This document shows, piece by piece, positions 1-6,403 of a stretch of DNA of 17,470 bases. This DNA comes from UBA2144 sp043819035 (GTDB lineage: Bacteria > Patescibacteriota > Gracilibacteria > Peribacterales > Peribacteraceae). Position 1 is the stretch's first letter. Every line of letters begins with the position of its first letter. Position numbers and translations under genes: made by a program. The DNA lies in contig JBDRFD010000095.1 of NCBI GenBank assembly GCA_043819035.1, forward strand, positions 1-17,470, written 5' to 3'. The notes under the pieces are model-generated. The model was not told the DNA's origin. It did no database searches and was given only the letters and a program-made list of their open reading frames with translations.

Positions 1-2
1 AT

Positions 3-44
3 AGGGTCATTGTGTCCGGAGGAGGTAAAAACGGAGGAGAATGA
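3..44 (+). CDS. C-terminal end of an upstream gene, possibly ribosomal protein bL32
   Basis: An open frame enters the window and ends at TGA (42-44). Its visible tail is RVIVSGGGKNGGE. A C-terminus of the form YxGRxVI/V followed by a short tail is typical of bL32, and rpmF commonly lies just upstream of rnc, so this is my best guess. Only 13 residues are visible, and a second frame is open from base 1 to 96, so the assignment is weak. Confidence 0.3.
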   Translation, partial: RVIVSGGGKNGGE

Positions 45-81
45 CAAGAATAGCTCACTATTCACACCACCGCACACGTCA

Positions 82-126
82 AAAAACACCTCATAATACC
101 GGAGGTGGATTGGAAGTGGTGTTTTT
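82..126 (+). terminator. Stem-loop ending in T-run after the first partial gene
   Basis: AAAAACACC (82-90) pairs with GGTGTTTTT (118-126), giving a 9-bp stem with a T-rich 3' arm. A nested alternative stem, CACCTC/GAGGTG, lies at 86-91/102-107. Its position after the upstream stop and before the rnc promoter fits a Rho-independent terminator, although the stem is AT-rich. Confidence 0.45.
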
Positions 127-178
127 CAGAGGTTCCCTAACTTGCTAATTGCTAACTGCTGATAAGCAGAAATCAAAC

Positions 179-208
179 TTTCCATAACTCCCCTGAGCCC
201 GCTACACT
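179..208 (+). promoter_or_regulatory. Probable rnc promoter giving a leaderless mRNA
   Basis: A TACACT -10 hexamer lies at 203-208 with a weak -35 (TTTCCA, 179-184) 18 bp upstream. The rnc ATG begins only 7 nt after the -10, so transcription would start at or next to the initiation codon. No Shine-Dalgarno is visible. Confidence 0.45.
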
Positions 209-215
209 CTTAACA

Positions 216-911
216 ATGATCAGCCCCCCCGCCTCGTTCACAGCGCTAGAAAAGGCGATAGGCATTCGCTTTCATGATAAAGACATTCTGGTGCAGGCGC
301 TCACACACAGAAGCTCAGTACGTGGAAAGAGGGTGCAGGGGCACAACGAACGATTTGAGTTTCTTGGTGATGCCGTTCTGGAGCTGGTGGCAACCGCATA
401 TCTTTTTCAATTTGAAGAGAAATCCGAAGGAGAGCTGACCAACTGGCGTGCGGCCCTGGTGAAAGGTGAACAATTGGCTGCAGTAGCTACTGAGCTTAAA
501 CTTGGTGATTACCTTTTTATGAGCAAAGGAGAAGAAGCGAGCGGTGGCCGCACAAAGATATCTACGCTTGCAAATACACTGGAAGCACTTATAGGAGCGA
601 TATTCCTTGATCAGGGATACGATTCGGCCAAAGAATTTTGTAAAGAATTTATCCTAATACGCCTGCATGAGCTTCTTCAACAAGGAAAAGATCGCGATGA
701 AAAAAGCCTCTTCCAGGAAAAAGCTCAGGAACTTCTCAACATTACACCGCATTATGAAGTCACCGATGAACATGGCCCCGACCATAACAAGCAATTCACC
801 TGTGCCGTGTATCTGGGTGACGAGAAGATTGCAACCGGCAAAGGAAACTCTAAACAGCGAGCGGAACAGGCAGCAGCCAAGAGTGGGCTTGTGAAGAAGA
901 AATGGAAATAA
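216..911 (+). CDS. rnc: Ribonuclease III
   Basis: Double-strand-specific endoribonuclease of rRNA and mRNA processing. The 231-aa length is normal for the family. The N-terminal RNase III domain carries the signature NERFEFLGDAV (residues 44-54), with metal-binding acidic residues E48 and D52, and the second catalytic block LANTLEALIGAIFLD (118-132) with E123. The position usually occupied by Asp (E. coli D114) is N120. A C-terminal dsRNA-binding domain follows (about 160-228) with the GNSKQRAEQAAAK helix. The start is chosen from the TACACT -10 box 7 nt upstream. The gene converges on nusB, and its TAA (909-911) already belongs to the TTAACA-type array between them. Identity is secure. Confidence 0.97.
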   Translation: MISPPASFTALEKAIGIRFHDKDILVQALTHRSSVRGKRVQGHNERFEFLGDAVLELVATAYLFQFEEKSEGELTNWRAALVKGEQLAAVATELKLGDYLFMSKGEEASGGRTKISTLANTLEALIGAIFLDQGYDSAKEFCKEFILIRLHELLQQGKDRDEKSLFQEKAQELLNITPHYEVTDEHGPDHNKQFTCAVYLGDEKIATGKGNSKQRAEQAAAKSGLVKKKWK

Positions 912-956
912 CAGTTAACAATTAACAGTTAACAATTAACAGTTAACAGTTAACAT
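909..956. repeat. Tandem 7-mer array (A/G)TTAACA between convergent rnc and nusB
   Basis: About six copies of TTAACAG or TTAACAA run without interruption. The rnc stop TAA (909-911) lies at one end and the nusB stop TAA (minus strand, 950-952) at the other, both within repeat units. GTTAAC is itself palindromic, so the array can fold in several registers. It is one of twelve short-unit arrays in the window. Confidence 0.85.
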
Positions 957-1348
957 TTTTTCGCTATGGCATTGAGTACCCCATTGACGAACTTCCCACT
1001 CTCGTCAGTCCCATATTCTTTGGCTATGTCGATCGCCTCATCCATAACAACAGCCGGCGGTGCATCGTTTGCATAAAGAAGTTCGAAGGCACCGATGAGG
1101 AGAATGCATCGTGCGATTGGATCCATGCGATCATACGTCCAACCGGGGGCGTGCTTCTCTAACTCTTGAACTATGGCATCTCTCTTCTTCTCAACCCCTT
1201 CCAAAAGCGTCAATGCAAAACCTTCATCCGCTTCTCCCAGTTCTTTGATGTTTCGATTAAGAGCCTCAACGGAATCTACCGGTCGCCTCTCCGTTTCAAA
1301 AAGAGCCTGCATAGTTGCGATCCGTGAAAGGTGACGACGGCGAGCCAT
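950..1348 (-). CDS. nusB: Transcription antitermination factor NusB
   Basis: All-helical RNA-binding protein that with NusE (S10) binds boxA and supports rRNA antitermination. The 132 aa are close to the usual 130-140. Typical features are the basic N-terminus followed by RRRHLSRIATMQALFETE, the central DRMDPIARCILLIGAFELLY block (about residues 74-92) and the C-terminal VVMDEAIDIAKEYGTDESGKFVNGVL motif. The likely upstream gene in the same direction is the 61-aa basic protein at 1454-1639, separated by a hairpin array. A TATATT box directly abuts the ATG on the minus strand, so an own start for transcription is possible but not clear. The last codons and the stop run into the TTAACA array. 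Confidence 0.95.
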   Translation of the reverse strand: MARRRHLSRIATMQALFETERRPVDSVEALNRNIKELGEADEGFALTLLEGVEKKRDAIVQELEKHAPGWTYDRMDPIARCILLIGAFELLYANDAPPAVVMDEAIDIAKEYGTDESGKFVNGVLNAIAKKC

Positions 1349-1355
1349 AATATAA

Positions 1356-1449
1356 AGTGAAAGGGGTAAGGGGAAAGTGGAAAATTTCCTTTAGGAAAAC
1401 TAAAGTCTCGCTTGCGACATTTTCCCCTTTCCCCTTTCCCTTTTCCACT
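1356..1449. repeat. Purine/pyrimidine iterated hairpin (GGGGAAA / TTTCCCC)
   Basis: The left arm (about 1356-1385) iterates GTGAAAGGGG/TAAGGGGAAAGTGGAAAA. The right arm (about 1419-1449) iterates TTTTCCCCTTTCCCC and ends TTTTCCAC, so the arms are complementary over about 28 nt with slippage. The same unit recurs at 13147-13235 and 13606-13689. It separates nusB from the gene upstream of it. Confidence 0.8.
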
Positions 1450-1453
1450 GTTT

Positions 1454-1639
1454 TCAAGCCTTTATCCTCGTCACTCCCTTGAGCGCCTTACCTGCCTTAT
1501 TCTTGGGCTCTGCTCTCACGACAAACGGTGACTTCTGGCGATCCGTCAGTCGCCGTAACTGTTTCGCTTCGTAGACGCTTTGTTGAGTGCGTCCTCTGGA
1601 CTTTTCTCGCCGTTTTTTGGGGGTTGGGCGCTTGGACAT
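1454..1639 (-). CDS. Small very basic protein, 61 aa, unknown
   Basis: About one third of the residues are Lys or Arg, with a proline and basic N-terminus (MSKRPTPKKRREKSRGR) and no hydrophobic segment. The size and charge resemble a ribosomal or nucleic-acid-binding protein, but I cannot match it to bL32, bS21, bL34 or another named small ribosomal protein. It lies upstream of nusB on the same strand with a 105-bp gap holding a hairpin array. No Shine-Dalgarno is visible. A second overlapping minus frame (1497-1721) covers the same bases but has no protein-like character. Confidence 0.6.
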   Translation of the reverse strand: MSKRPTPKKRREKSRGRTQQSVYEAKQLRRLTDRQKSPFVVRAEPKNKAGKALKGVTRIKA

Positions 1640-1697
1640 GTCCGAGGCAGGCTAAGGGTAAGTTGGCTGGAAGTAAAGGAAAAAGCCCACAATTGCT

Positions 1698-1769
1698 AAT
1701 CGCTTGTTCGCTTGTTAGCAAACCAAATAGCTCAATTATTTACGAACTAGCGAACAAGCTATCTCCTGC
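1698..1769. repeat. Iterated hairpin with CGCTTGTT units at the BI-1 gene 3' end
   Basis: CGCTTGTTCGCTTGTTAGC (about 1704-1722) faces CTAGCGAACAAGCTAT (about 1747-1762), giving an imperfect hairpin. The TAG stop of the Bax-inhibitor-like gene (1759-1761, minus strand) is part of the right arm. Confidence 0.7.
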
Positions 1770-2451
1770 TTCCCGACAAAACTAACATAAACCTCAGGAT
1801 ATATAGGAACAGATTGAAGATATCCAAATACAGGCTCAGAGCAAGTAGGAACGGATTCATACCAGCCTTTGAGAGACGCTGAATGCGCTGTAAGTCGTAC
1901 GCTGTGAATGCAGCGAAGATGATTATTCCCCCACCTGAGAGCATGATCTCAAACTGTGTGGTTCTAAGAGCCGGTATGAAGATCTGAGCGATCGCCAGAA
2001 GAATCAATCCAATGAGACCCATAAAGAGCGCTCTTCCAAACACCGACAGGTTCCAACTTGTTGTACGCGCGAAGACTGCAGCTGCAGTAGCCATGAACGC
2101 AGTGGCTCCAAACGCATTCAGAAGAATCGATGCGCCGTTTGCGTAGCCAGAAAGCACATACAAAATGTATGGAGTTATCGTGAAACCGGAGAGTATTGGA
2201 AATGTTCCAAAAAGTATGTAATTGAGTGGTGTATGATTCATCCATAATCGCGCCGTAAAGATGAGCCCCAACTCTGCGATCAGGAAGAAGAAGTGCACTC
2301 CAGAACTCAGGAGGCTTGGTGCATACTGCATGCCAACAAAGACCCCAACGGCTGTGAGAGCCATCGCAAGAGCAAAAAGACCATACACTTCAGCTTCTCG
2401 TGAGGGTTCTAGTGTTATGGGCGAAACTTGAATGTTGGAGTAATGTTGCAT
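1759..2451 (-). CDS. Bax inhibitor-1 (YccA/YbhL) family membrane protein
   Basis: Integral membrane protein of 230 aa with about seven hydrophobic segments, in the size range of bacterial BI-1 proteins (proposed calcium-leak channels or membrane-protease modulators; the role in this lineage is unknown). Diagnostic blocks are the acidic-aromatic TAYDLQRIQRL (about residues 188-198) and the closing ALSLYLDIFNLFLYILRFM (about 205-223). The start is supported by TACACT 10 nt upstream. The basic upstream gene follows in the same direction after a hairpin. The C-terminus SGSRR and stop extend into the hairpin array. Confidence 0.92.
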   Translation of the reverse strand: MQHYSNIQVSPITLEPSREAEVYGLFALAMALTAVGVFVGMQYAPSLLSSGVHFFFLIAELGLIFTARLWMNHTPLNYILFGTFPILSGFTITPYILYVLSGYANGASILLNAFGATAFMATAAAVFARTTSWNLSVFGRALFMGLIGLILLAIAQIFIPALRTTQFEIMLSGGGIIIFAAFTAYDLQRIQRLSKAGMNPFLLALSLYLDIFNLFLYILRFMLVLSGSRR

Positions 2452-2461
2452 AGCTTAAGAG

Positions 2462-2489
2462 AGTGTACCTTACTGGAAAGCTCAGTAAA
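2462..2489 (-). promoter_or_regulatory. Probable promoter of the BI-1 gene
   Basis: On the minus strand TTTACT (2489-2484) and TACACT (2467-2462) are 16 bp apart, and the ATG lies 10 nt after the -10 box. The mRNA would therefore have almost no leader. Confidence 0.4.
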
Positions 2490-2521
2490 GATCTCGTCTT
2501 GAAATAGTTTTTAGACTTAAC

Positions 2522-2668
2522 AAGGTGATAGGTTTTAGGTGAAATAGTTTGGGGTACAGGTTCAAATGGAATAGGTTGTGTTCTTGAGAACATATTACCT
2601 AAACTTCTCTTCCCCAAACCCTGCCTGCCGGCAGGCAGGCTATTTACCTATCACCTATAACCCTTTTG
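2522..2668. repeat. GGTGATAGGT hairpin with a 20-nt perfect palindrome in its right arm
   Basis: The left arm (2522-2554) runs through GGTGATAGGTTTTAGGTG and ends AATAGTTTGGGG. The right arm reads CCCCAAAC (2612-2619), then CCTGCCTGCCGGCAGGCAGG (2620-2639, a perfect 20-nt palindrome), one C, then TATTTACCTATCACCTATAACC (continuing to about 2664). Without the 21 inserted bases the right arm would be the near-complement of the left. This is an internal empty-site/filled-site comparison. The 303 bp between genes here hold only this structure and the promoter boxes. Confidence 0.8.
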
Positions 2669-2681
2669 GGTCTAGTGCCAA

Positions 2682-2721
2682 TATAATCCACATGGCAAAA
2701 GAGGCTTATTTACGCTATAAT
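2682..2721 (+). promoter_or_regulatory. Two TATAAT boxes upstream of the TrbC-like pair
   Basis: Perfect TATAAT hexamers occur at 2682-2687 and 2716-2721. The second would give a leader of about 27 nt before the ATG at 2755. No convincing -35 is seen for either. Confidence 0.45.
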
Positions 2722-2754
2722 AATGGGATTGACTTGCAACGAGTTAATCGAACT

Positions 2755-3540
2755 ATGCGGTCTAAAAGTCTGTTTGCCGGCCTGATGCTCGTTCTGATTC
2801 CACAGAGCGCACTAGCCATTGCACTTGGAAGTTGCCCTGTGGGCTCCTTGAGTTGTAATCCGAACCTTGCAGGGATCATCTATGCCGTAGCCACCGCTTT
2901 CGCAATCGCCTTTGGAGGATTTCTGATAGCAATGTTTGCTTTTTACGGTGTCAGACTGCTCACTTCCACCGGTGATGAGAACGCGCAGACAGAAGTAAGA
3001 AGCTCGATTGTGTATGCCATTTTCGGTGCGGTGCTTGTCGCCGGGGCGCAGTACCTTGCAGACAGTTTCGCCGTCTCGGGAACGATTGTGAATTCAGGAA
3101 TATTGGAATCTAACATTCTAATCCCTGTGAAAGACTTCTTTGCAGGACTACTGGGAATAGCACTGATCGCGACAATTACGTATCAGGGTATCCGCTTGGT
3201 CCTCGCAGAAGATGAGAGCCAGTCCAGCGCTGCACGTAAGCGTTTCATAGAGGGTCTGATCGGAGCCGCTGTGATAGTACTCGTAGACCCTATCGTGGAT
3301 GCGTTTGTACCATCCGGAAACATGGGAGGGCTAACAGACGAGCTTGCCGGCATCTCACAATTCCTTGCAACGATCTTCGGCCTGCTTGCAGTGATAGCCA
3401 TCATGGCGGGCGGAGTCTTTCTCGCCTTCTCTGCAACAGATTCATTTAAAGACAAAGGAAAGCAGATGATATTCGCAGGAATTATCTCCCTGGTTGTCGT
3501 CTGGGTTTCGTATGCCTTGATAAATAGCTTCATTCCGTAA
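2755..3540 (+). CDS. Secreted membrane protein with three TrbC/VirB2-like modules (paralogue 1)
   Basis: I start the protein at 2755 (261 aa), because the longer open frame from 2578 only translates the repeat hairpin. Residues 1-21 are a signal peptide (MRSKSLFAGL...PQSALA, AxA-type cleavage). Three similar modules follow, each hydrophobic helix, short charged loop, hydrophobic helix: about 42-107 (loop STGDENAQTEVRS), 125-185 (loop AEDESQSSAARKR) and 198-259 (loop SATDSFKDKGKQ). Single modules of this kind are annotated in Patescibacteria as TrbC/VirB2 pilin-like proteins, and three in one chain is less usual. Cys27 and Cys34 lie just after the signal peptide. The next gene starts 3 nt after the stop and has the same architecture, so the two form an operon. 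Function, pilus-like or envelope, is unknown. Confidence 0.8.
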   Translation: MRSKSLFAGLMLVLIPQSALAIALGSCPVGSLSCNPNLAGIIYAVATAFAIAFGGFLIAMFAFYGVRLLTSTGDENAQTEVRSSIVYAIFGAVLVAGAQYLADSFAVSGTIVNSGILESNILIPVKDFFAGLLGIALIATITYQGIRLVLAEDESQSSAARKRFIEGLIGAAVIVLVDPIVDAFVPSGNMGGLTDELAGISQFLATIFGLLAVIAIMAGGVFLAFSATDSFKDKGKQMIFAGIISLVVVWVSYALINSFIP

Positions 3541-3543
3541 CCA

Positions 3544-4383
3544 ATGATCAAGCATCTTTTTACCACAGGCTCAGCAATCGCAAGTGCGTTATTCACTGCG
3601 CCGGCTCTCGCCCAATATACGCCTCCGTCACCAGAAGGCGCTGTATCAGGAATTGGCGGTGTTATCGGAGGAGTGAGTTTCGTAAGTTTTGGTGCAATAT
3701 TCGCAGGGATTTCAGCAGCGTTTACCGTGAATGCAATCATTATAGGAATCGCATCACTGGTTATTGTGCGCGCTGCACTATTCTTGATTGCCGAACAGAG
3801 TGAAGGAGAACTGGCAAAATTTAAGACAGCTATTGTGTCTGCAATTGTTGCCATTGCACTCGTCGCTATTGCACAACCTATTTCGAATGCACTCTTTGGA
3901 GGCACAAACATCCTCGCCAGCCCCGGGGGTGCCGCAAGTCTCATCACTGATGAGCTTCTCGGTATTGTCGATCTTATAGAAGAACCAATTGCCGTACTTG
4001 CCATCATTATGATCATTGTGAGCGGACTTAGAACCGTTCTTAATTACGGCAACAGTGAAGGAGTGGCACAACTAAGGAGAACTGTGATTTCTGTCCTTAT
4101 CGGAATCTTCTTTATTGTCGCAAAATTTGCATTTGTCGAGTCAATCATAGAAAGCGGAAATCCGGATTCGATCATGAATGAAATTATTGGGGTGTTTAAC
4201 TGGATTCTTGGATTTGTAACACTTGTAGCGGTTGCTGTGATCATTTTCGCAGGCTTCCTGATGATTGTGAATATCGGGAAGGATGAACAGTACTCCCGCG
4301 CCAAGGATATCATTATACGGGTAGCAATTGGACTTTTGGTGATTCTGACAGCTGCTGCAATTGCGAACGTGTTCTTGGTATAG
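3544..4383 (+). CDS. Secreted membrane protein with three TrbC/VirB2-like modules (paralogue 2)
   Basis: 279 aa. Signal peptide 1-23 (hydrophobic core, ALFTAPALA, cleavage before QYTPP), a Pro/Gly-rich stretch, then three helix-loop-helix modules at about 35-118 (loop AEQSEGELAKFKT), 138-202 (loop NYGNSEGVAQLRR) and 212-278 (loop NIGKDEQYSRAKD). The loop pattern, Gly or Asn followed by acidic then basic residues, matches the TrbC-like loop consensus and the upstream paralogue, so the pair probably arose by gene duplication after module triplication. Only 3 nt separate the genes and no Shine-Dalgarno is visible, so translation may be coupled. An iterated-hairpin terminator follows. Partners such as VirB4 or VirB6 are not in the window. 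Confidence 0.8.
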   Translation: MIKHLFTTGSAIASALFTAPALAQYTPPSPEGAVSGIGGVIGGVSFVSFGAIFAGISAAFTVNAIIIGIASLVIVRAALFLIAEQSEGELAKFKTAIVSAIVAIALVAIAQPISNALFGGTNILASPGGAASLITDELLGIVDLIEEPIAVLAIIMIIVSGLRTVLNYGNSEGVAQLRRTVISVLIGIFFIVAKFAFVESIIESGNPDSIMNEIIGVFNWILGFVTLVAVAVIIFAGFLMIVNIGKDEQYSRAKDIIIRVAIGLLVILTAAAIANVFLV

Positions 4384-4388
4384 CGAAG

Positions 4389-4501
4389 AAAAATCCCAAA
4401 ACACCCGTCTCGGCGTGGCCGAGCCGCGACGGACAAAACCCAAATCCCAACTTGGCTTTCAGTTTTGTATGATTTTTGGGATTTGATTTTTGAGATTTTT
4501 T
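4389..4501 (+). terminator. AAATCCCAA / TTGGGATTT hairpin with GC-rich palindrome and T-runs
   Basis: AAATCCCAA occurs at 4391-4399 and 4442-4450. The latter pairs with TTGGGATTT (4476-4484), followed by GATTTTTGAGATTTTTT. A GC-rich palindromic insert CGTCTCGGCGTGGCCGAGCC... (4406-4432) lies between the two AAATCCC copies. The structure is well placed to end the TrbC-like operon, and it combines a short-unit repeat with an embedded palindrome. Confidence 0.6.
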
Positions 4502-4528
4502 CCTTAGGATCAAAAACACACAGCACTC

Positions 4529-4534
4529 TATAAT
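4529..4534 (+). promoter_or_regulatory. TATAAT -10 box of the phosphomannomutase gene
   Basis: A perfect TATAAT ends 11 nt before the ATG at 4546, so the transcript would have at most a few nucleotides of leader. The -35 is weak (TTAGGA, 4504-4509, 19 bp spacer). Confidence 0.5.
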
Positions 4535-4545
4535 AAGTTCAACTT

Positions 4546-5925
4546 ATGACAATTGACCCCCTCATTTTCCGTGCATATGACATTCGTGGAAAAGCAGGCA
4601 GCCAAATCACGGAGGAAGCTTGCCATCTAATCGGGAAAGGCTTTGGATCGATTCTGCGCCAGAAATACGATACAGAAAGCCCCACGGTGGCAGTAGGAAG
4701 AGATATGCGCACTCACAGTCCTGATTACGAAAAGGCGGTCATACAAGGACTCATTGAATCGGGTTGTAAAGTTTTCAGTATCGGACAGACTCCAAGTCCT
4801 ATCAATTATTTCACAATCTGCACACAGAATCTGGATGCAGGCGTCCAGATCACAGCCAGCCACAATCCTGCTGAGGATAATGGCCTCAAGCTTCAAGTGC
4901 GAGAGGCAGAGGCTTTCTGCGGGGATGATCTTCAGACTTTACGCAAACGCATTGAATCTAAAGACTTCCTAACCGGCAAAGGATCGGCTGAAGAGATTGA
5001 TGCTGCCACACCGTATAAGAATCATTTGGTGAACATTTTTAAAGGTGCCGGAAATTGTTTGAATATTGTCGTGGACAACGGCAACGGCGTCTCGGGGCCT
5101 TCATACAACGACATCCTGAAATCAGTTGGATGCTCTTTAACAGAGTTGTATGCAGAGCCTGATGGAACATTTCCTAATCATCCAGCAGACCCAATCAAGT
5201 GGGAAACTCTGAAAGATCTTCAGGAAACTGTAATAAAAGAACAGGCACACCTCGGTATTGCATTCGACGGAGACGGTGACCGCATTGGATTTGTGGACGA
5301 AAACGGAGAGATACGCACAGCTGATGAAATCCTGCTCCTGCTTTCGGAAGATCATCTCAAACGCCATAAAGGAGCTTCCATCTGTTTCACCGTAAGTAAC
5401 TCGAGTACCTTGCAAACTGAAATCGAGAAGTGGGGCGGTAAGCCTGTGATGTGCATTGTTGGACATTCGTTTGTGGAACACGAAATGAATGAACGCGATT
5501 CGCTACTCGGCGGAGAACAATCAGGACACTTCTTCTGTTTTGAGGATTACTACAAATTCGATGATGCGCTTGTCGCCGCATTGCACGTTCTTAAAATTCT
5601 CTCCAAGTCAGGCAAACCATTTTCAGAGCTCTTCGCAAATTTTCCCAAAGTCTTCCAGTCAGCTGAGTTTAGACCCGACTGCCCAGATGAACACAAGACA
5701 CGCATCGTTCGGGAGATCACTGAGTACTTTAAGAAGGATCATCCCGTGAATACACTAGACGGTGCGCGCATAGATTTTGGCGATGGGTCATGGGCTGGGA
5801 TAAGGCAGAGTAATACTTCTCCCAAGCTTTCGATTTGTTTGGAAGCAAGGAGCGATAATAAGCTCAAAGAAGTGGAAGATATCGTCCTCAAGCACTTAAA
5901 AACATATCCTGAAATTGGCTTGTAA
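4546..5925 (+). CDS. Phosphomannomutase/phosphoglucomutase (AlgC-type)
   Basis: Interconverts hexose 1- and 6-phosphates through a phosphoserine enzyme, supplying mannose-1-P or glucose-1-P for nucleotide sugars and envelope glycans. The 459 aa cover the full four-domain alpha-D-phosphohexomutase fold: the N-terminal FRAYDIRG motif (residues 8-15), the active-site loop TASHNP with Ser105, the metal-binding DGDGDR (241-246), the sugar-specificity loop GGEQSGH (322-328) and the phosphate-binding RQSNTSP (420-426). GEQSGH is the version common in PMM/PGM enzymes rather than GlmM. The gene stands alone between a terminator hairpin and a small leaderless gene. Confidence 0.95.
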   Translation: MTIDPLIFRAYDIRGKAGSQITEEACHLIGKGFGSILRQKYDTESPTVAVGRDMRTHSPDYEKAVIQGLIESGCKVFSIGQTPSPINYFTICTQNLDAGVQITASHNPAEDNGLKLQVREAEAFCGDDLQTLRKRIESKDFLTGKGSAEEIDAATPYKNHLVNIFKGAGNCLNIVVDNGNGVSGPSYNDILKSVGCSLTELYAEPDGTFPNHPADPIKWETLKDLQETVIKEQAHLGIAFDGDGDRIGFVDENGEIRTADEILLLLSEDHLKRHKGASICFTVSNSSTLQTEIEKWGGKPVMCIVGHSFVEHEMNERDSLLGGEQSGHFFCFEDYYKFDDALVAALHVLKILSKSGKPFSELFANFPKVFQSAEFRPDCPDEHKTRIVREITEYFKKDHPVNTLDGARIDFGDGSWAGIRQSNTSPKLSICLEARSDNKLKEVEDIVLKHLKTYPEIGL

Positions 5926-5975
5926 TAGACAAAAAAGAAAGCTCTTGCACCCTATCATCATCATTGTGTCTCCTG

Positions 5976-5981
5976 TATAAT
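5976..5981 (+). promoter_or_regulatory. TATAAT -10 box of the 55-aa gene
   Basis: TGTATAAT at 5974-5981 ends 7 nt before the ATG at 5989, again indicating a leaderless mRNA. AGGA at 5982-5985 could act as a Shine-Dalgarno only if transcription begins further upstream. Confidence 0.5.
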
Positions 5982-5988
5982 AGGAAAG

Positions 5989-6156
5989 ATGTGGCCATTC
6001 CCTCGTCGCAAGCCTGTAAGTAAGGCAAAGCAATCGCTTGAGCGCCTCGTCGCCGGTTTTATCATCGGCGGTGCGATAGGATCTATCATCGGGAAAAAGA
6101 TTCTAGATGAGCATGGCGAGGAAGAGGAGGTGGATGAACTTAATGATGATGAATAA
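5989..6156 (+). CDS. Small glycine-zipper membrane protein, 55 aa (YtxH-like)
   Basis: The protein starts with a basic segment (MWPFPRRKPVSKAKQSLERL), continues with one Gly-rich hydrophobic helix (about residues 20-35, VAGFIIGGAIGSIIG) and ends in a strongly acidic tail (EEEEVDELNDDE). The helix has GxxxG-type spacing like YtxH and other glycine-zipper proteins, so a single-pass membrane protein with an acidic soluble tail is likely. A perfect TATAAT 7 nt upstream and stop TAA at 6154-6156 support a real gene. It stands alone on its strand between pgm/pmm and a repeat hairpin. Confidence 0.75.
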   Translation: MWPFPRRKPVSKAKQSLERLVAGFIIGGAIGSIIGKKILDEHGEEEEVDELNDDE

Positions 6157-6159
6157 GAA

Positions 6160-6350
6160 CCTTATAAGAACATTAAAAGGTTAAAGGTTTTAGGTGATTA
6201 GGTTTGGGTTGGAGGTTATGTGGGAAAAGGTTATCAATTACTACAACCTATAACCTATAAACCTATTCCCCAAACCTACTTGTCCGCCGTAGTCCTTCCA
6301 CTATAGCGGGACGGGACGAAGGTGGATTAAACCTATCACCTATAACCTTA
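6160..6350. repeat. GGTTATAGGT hairpin carrying a TCCGCCGTAG...GAAGGTGGA palindrome cassette
   Basis: The left part (about 6178-6235) iterates AGGTTTTAGGTGATTAGGTTTGGG and GGAGGTTATG. The right part iterates ACCTATAACCTATAAACCT, then CCCCAAACCTACTTG (6268-6282). A palindromic cassette of about 45 nt follows (6282-6326, GTCCGCCGTAG ... CGAAGGTGGA), then TTAAACCTATCACCTATAACC (to about 6347). Read on the minus strand, the junctions GATAGGTTT|cassette|CAAGTAGGTTTG recur at 8111-8171 with a different cassette. The cassette ends match the hairpin at 16707-16736. Confidence 0.75.
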
Positions 6351-6403
6351 TGGATAGCTTCAATAACAACATCAAAGTCAGGAACCGGTCTTATTTCACT
6401 CAT
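6263..6403 (-). CDS. Short ORF (46 aa) overlapping the asparaginase stop, possibly a gene remnant
   Basis: ATG (6403-6401) overlaps the asparaginase-like TGA in an ATGAGTGA arrangement. The first about 20 residues (MSEIRPVPDFDVVIEAIHKV) look protein-like, whereas the rest translates the repeat hairpin and its cassette. Either a short coupled gene was truncated by the repeat, or this is chance coding. No family is recognised. Confidence 0.3.
   Translation of the reverse strand: MSEIRPVPDFDVVIEAIHKVIGDRFNPPSSRPAIVEGLRRTSRFGE

Noticed and set aside
1454..1639. bL32 or bS21 assignment for the 61-aa basic protein
   Set aside because: Size and charge fit, but the sequence lacks the L32 YxGR ending and the S21 core, so a ribosomal name would be a guess.
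2578..2754. N-terminal extension of the first TrbC-like protein
   Set aside because: It translates the hairpin and palindrome (ACRQAG from CCTGCCTGCCGGCAGG). A clear signal peptide starts at 2755.
3183..4016. 277-codon minus-strand open frame under the TrbC-like genes
   Set aside because: It is a shadow of two well-supported plus-strand genes, rich in the Ser/Thr/Ala/Ile runs typical of antisense frames.
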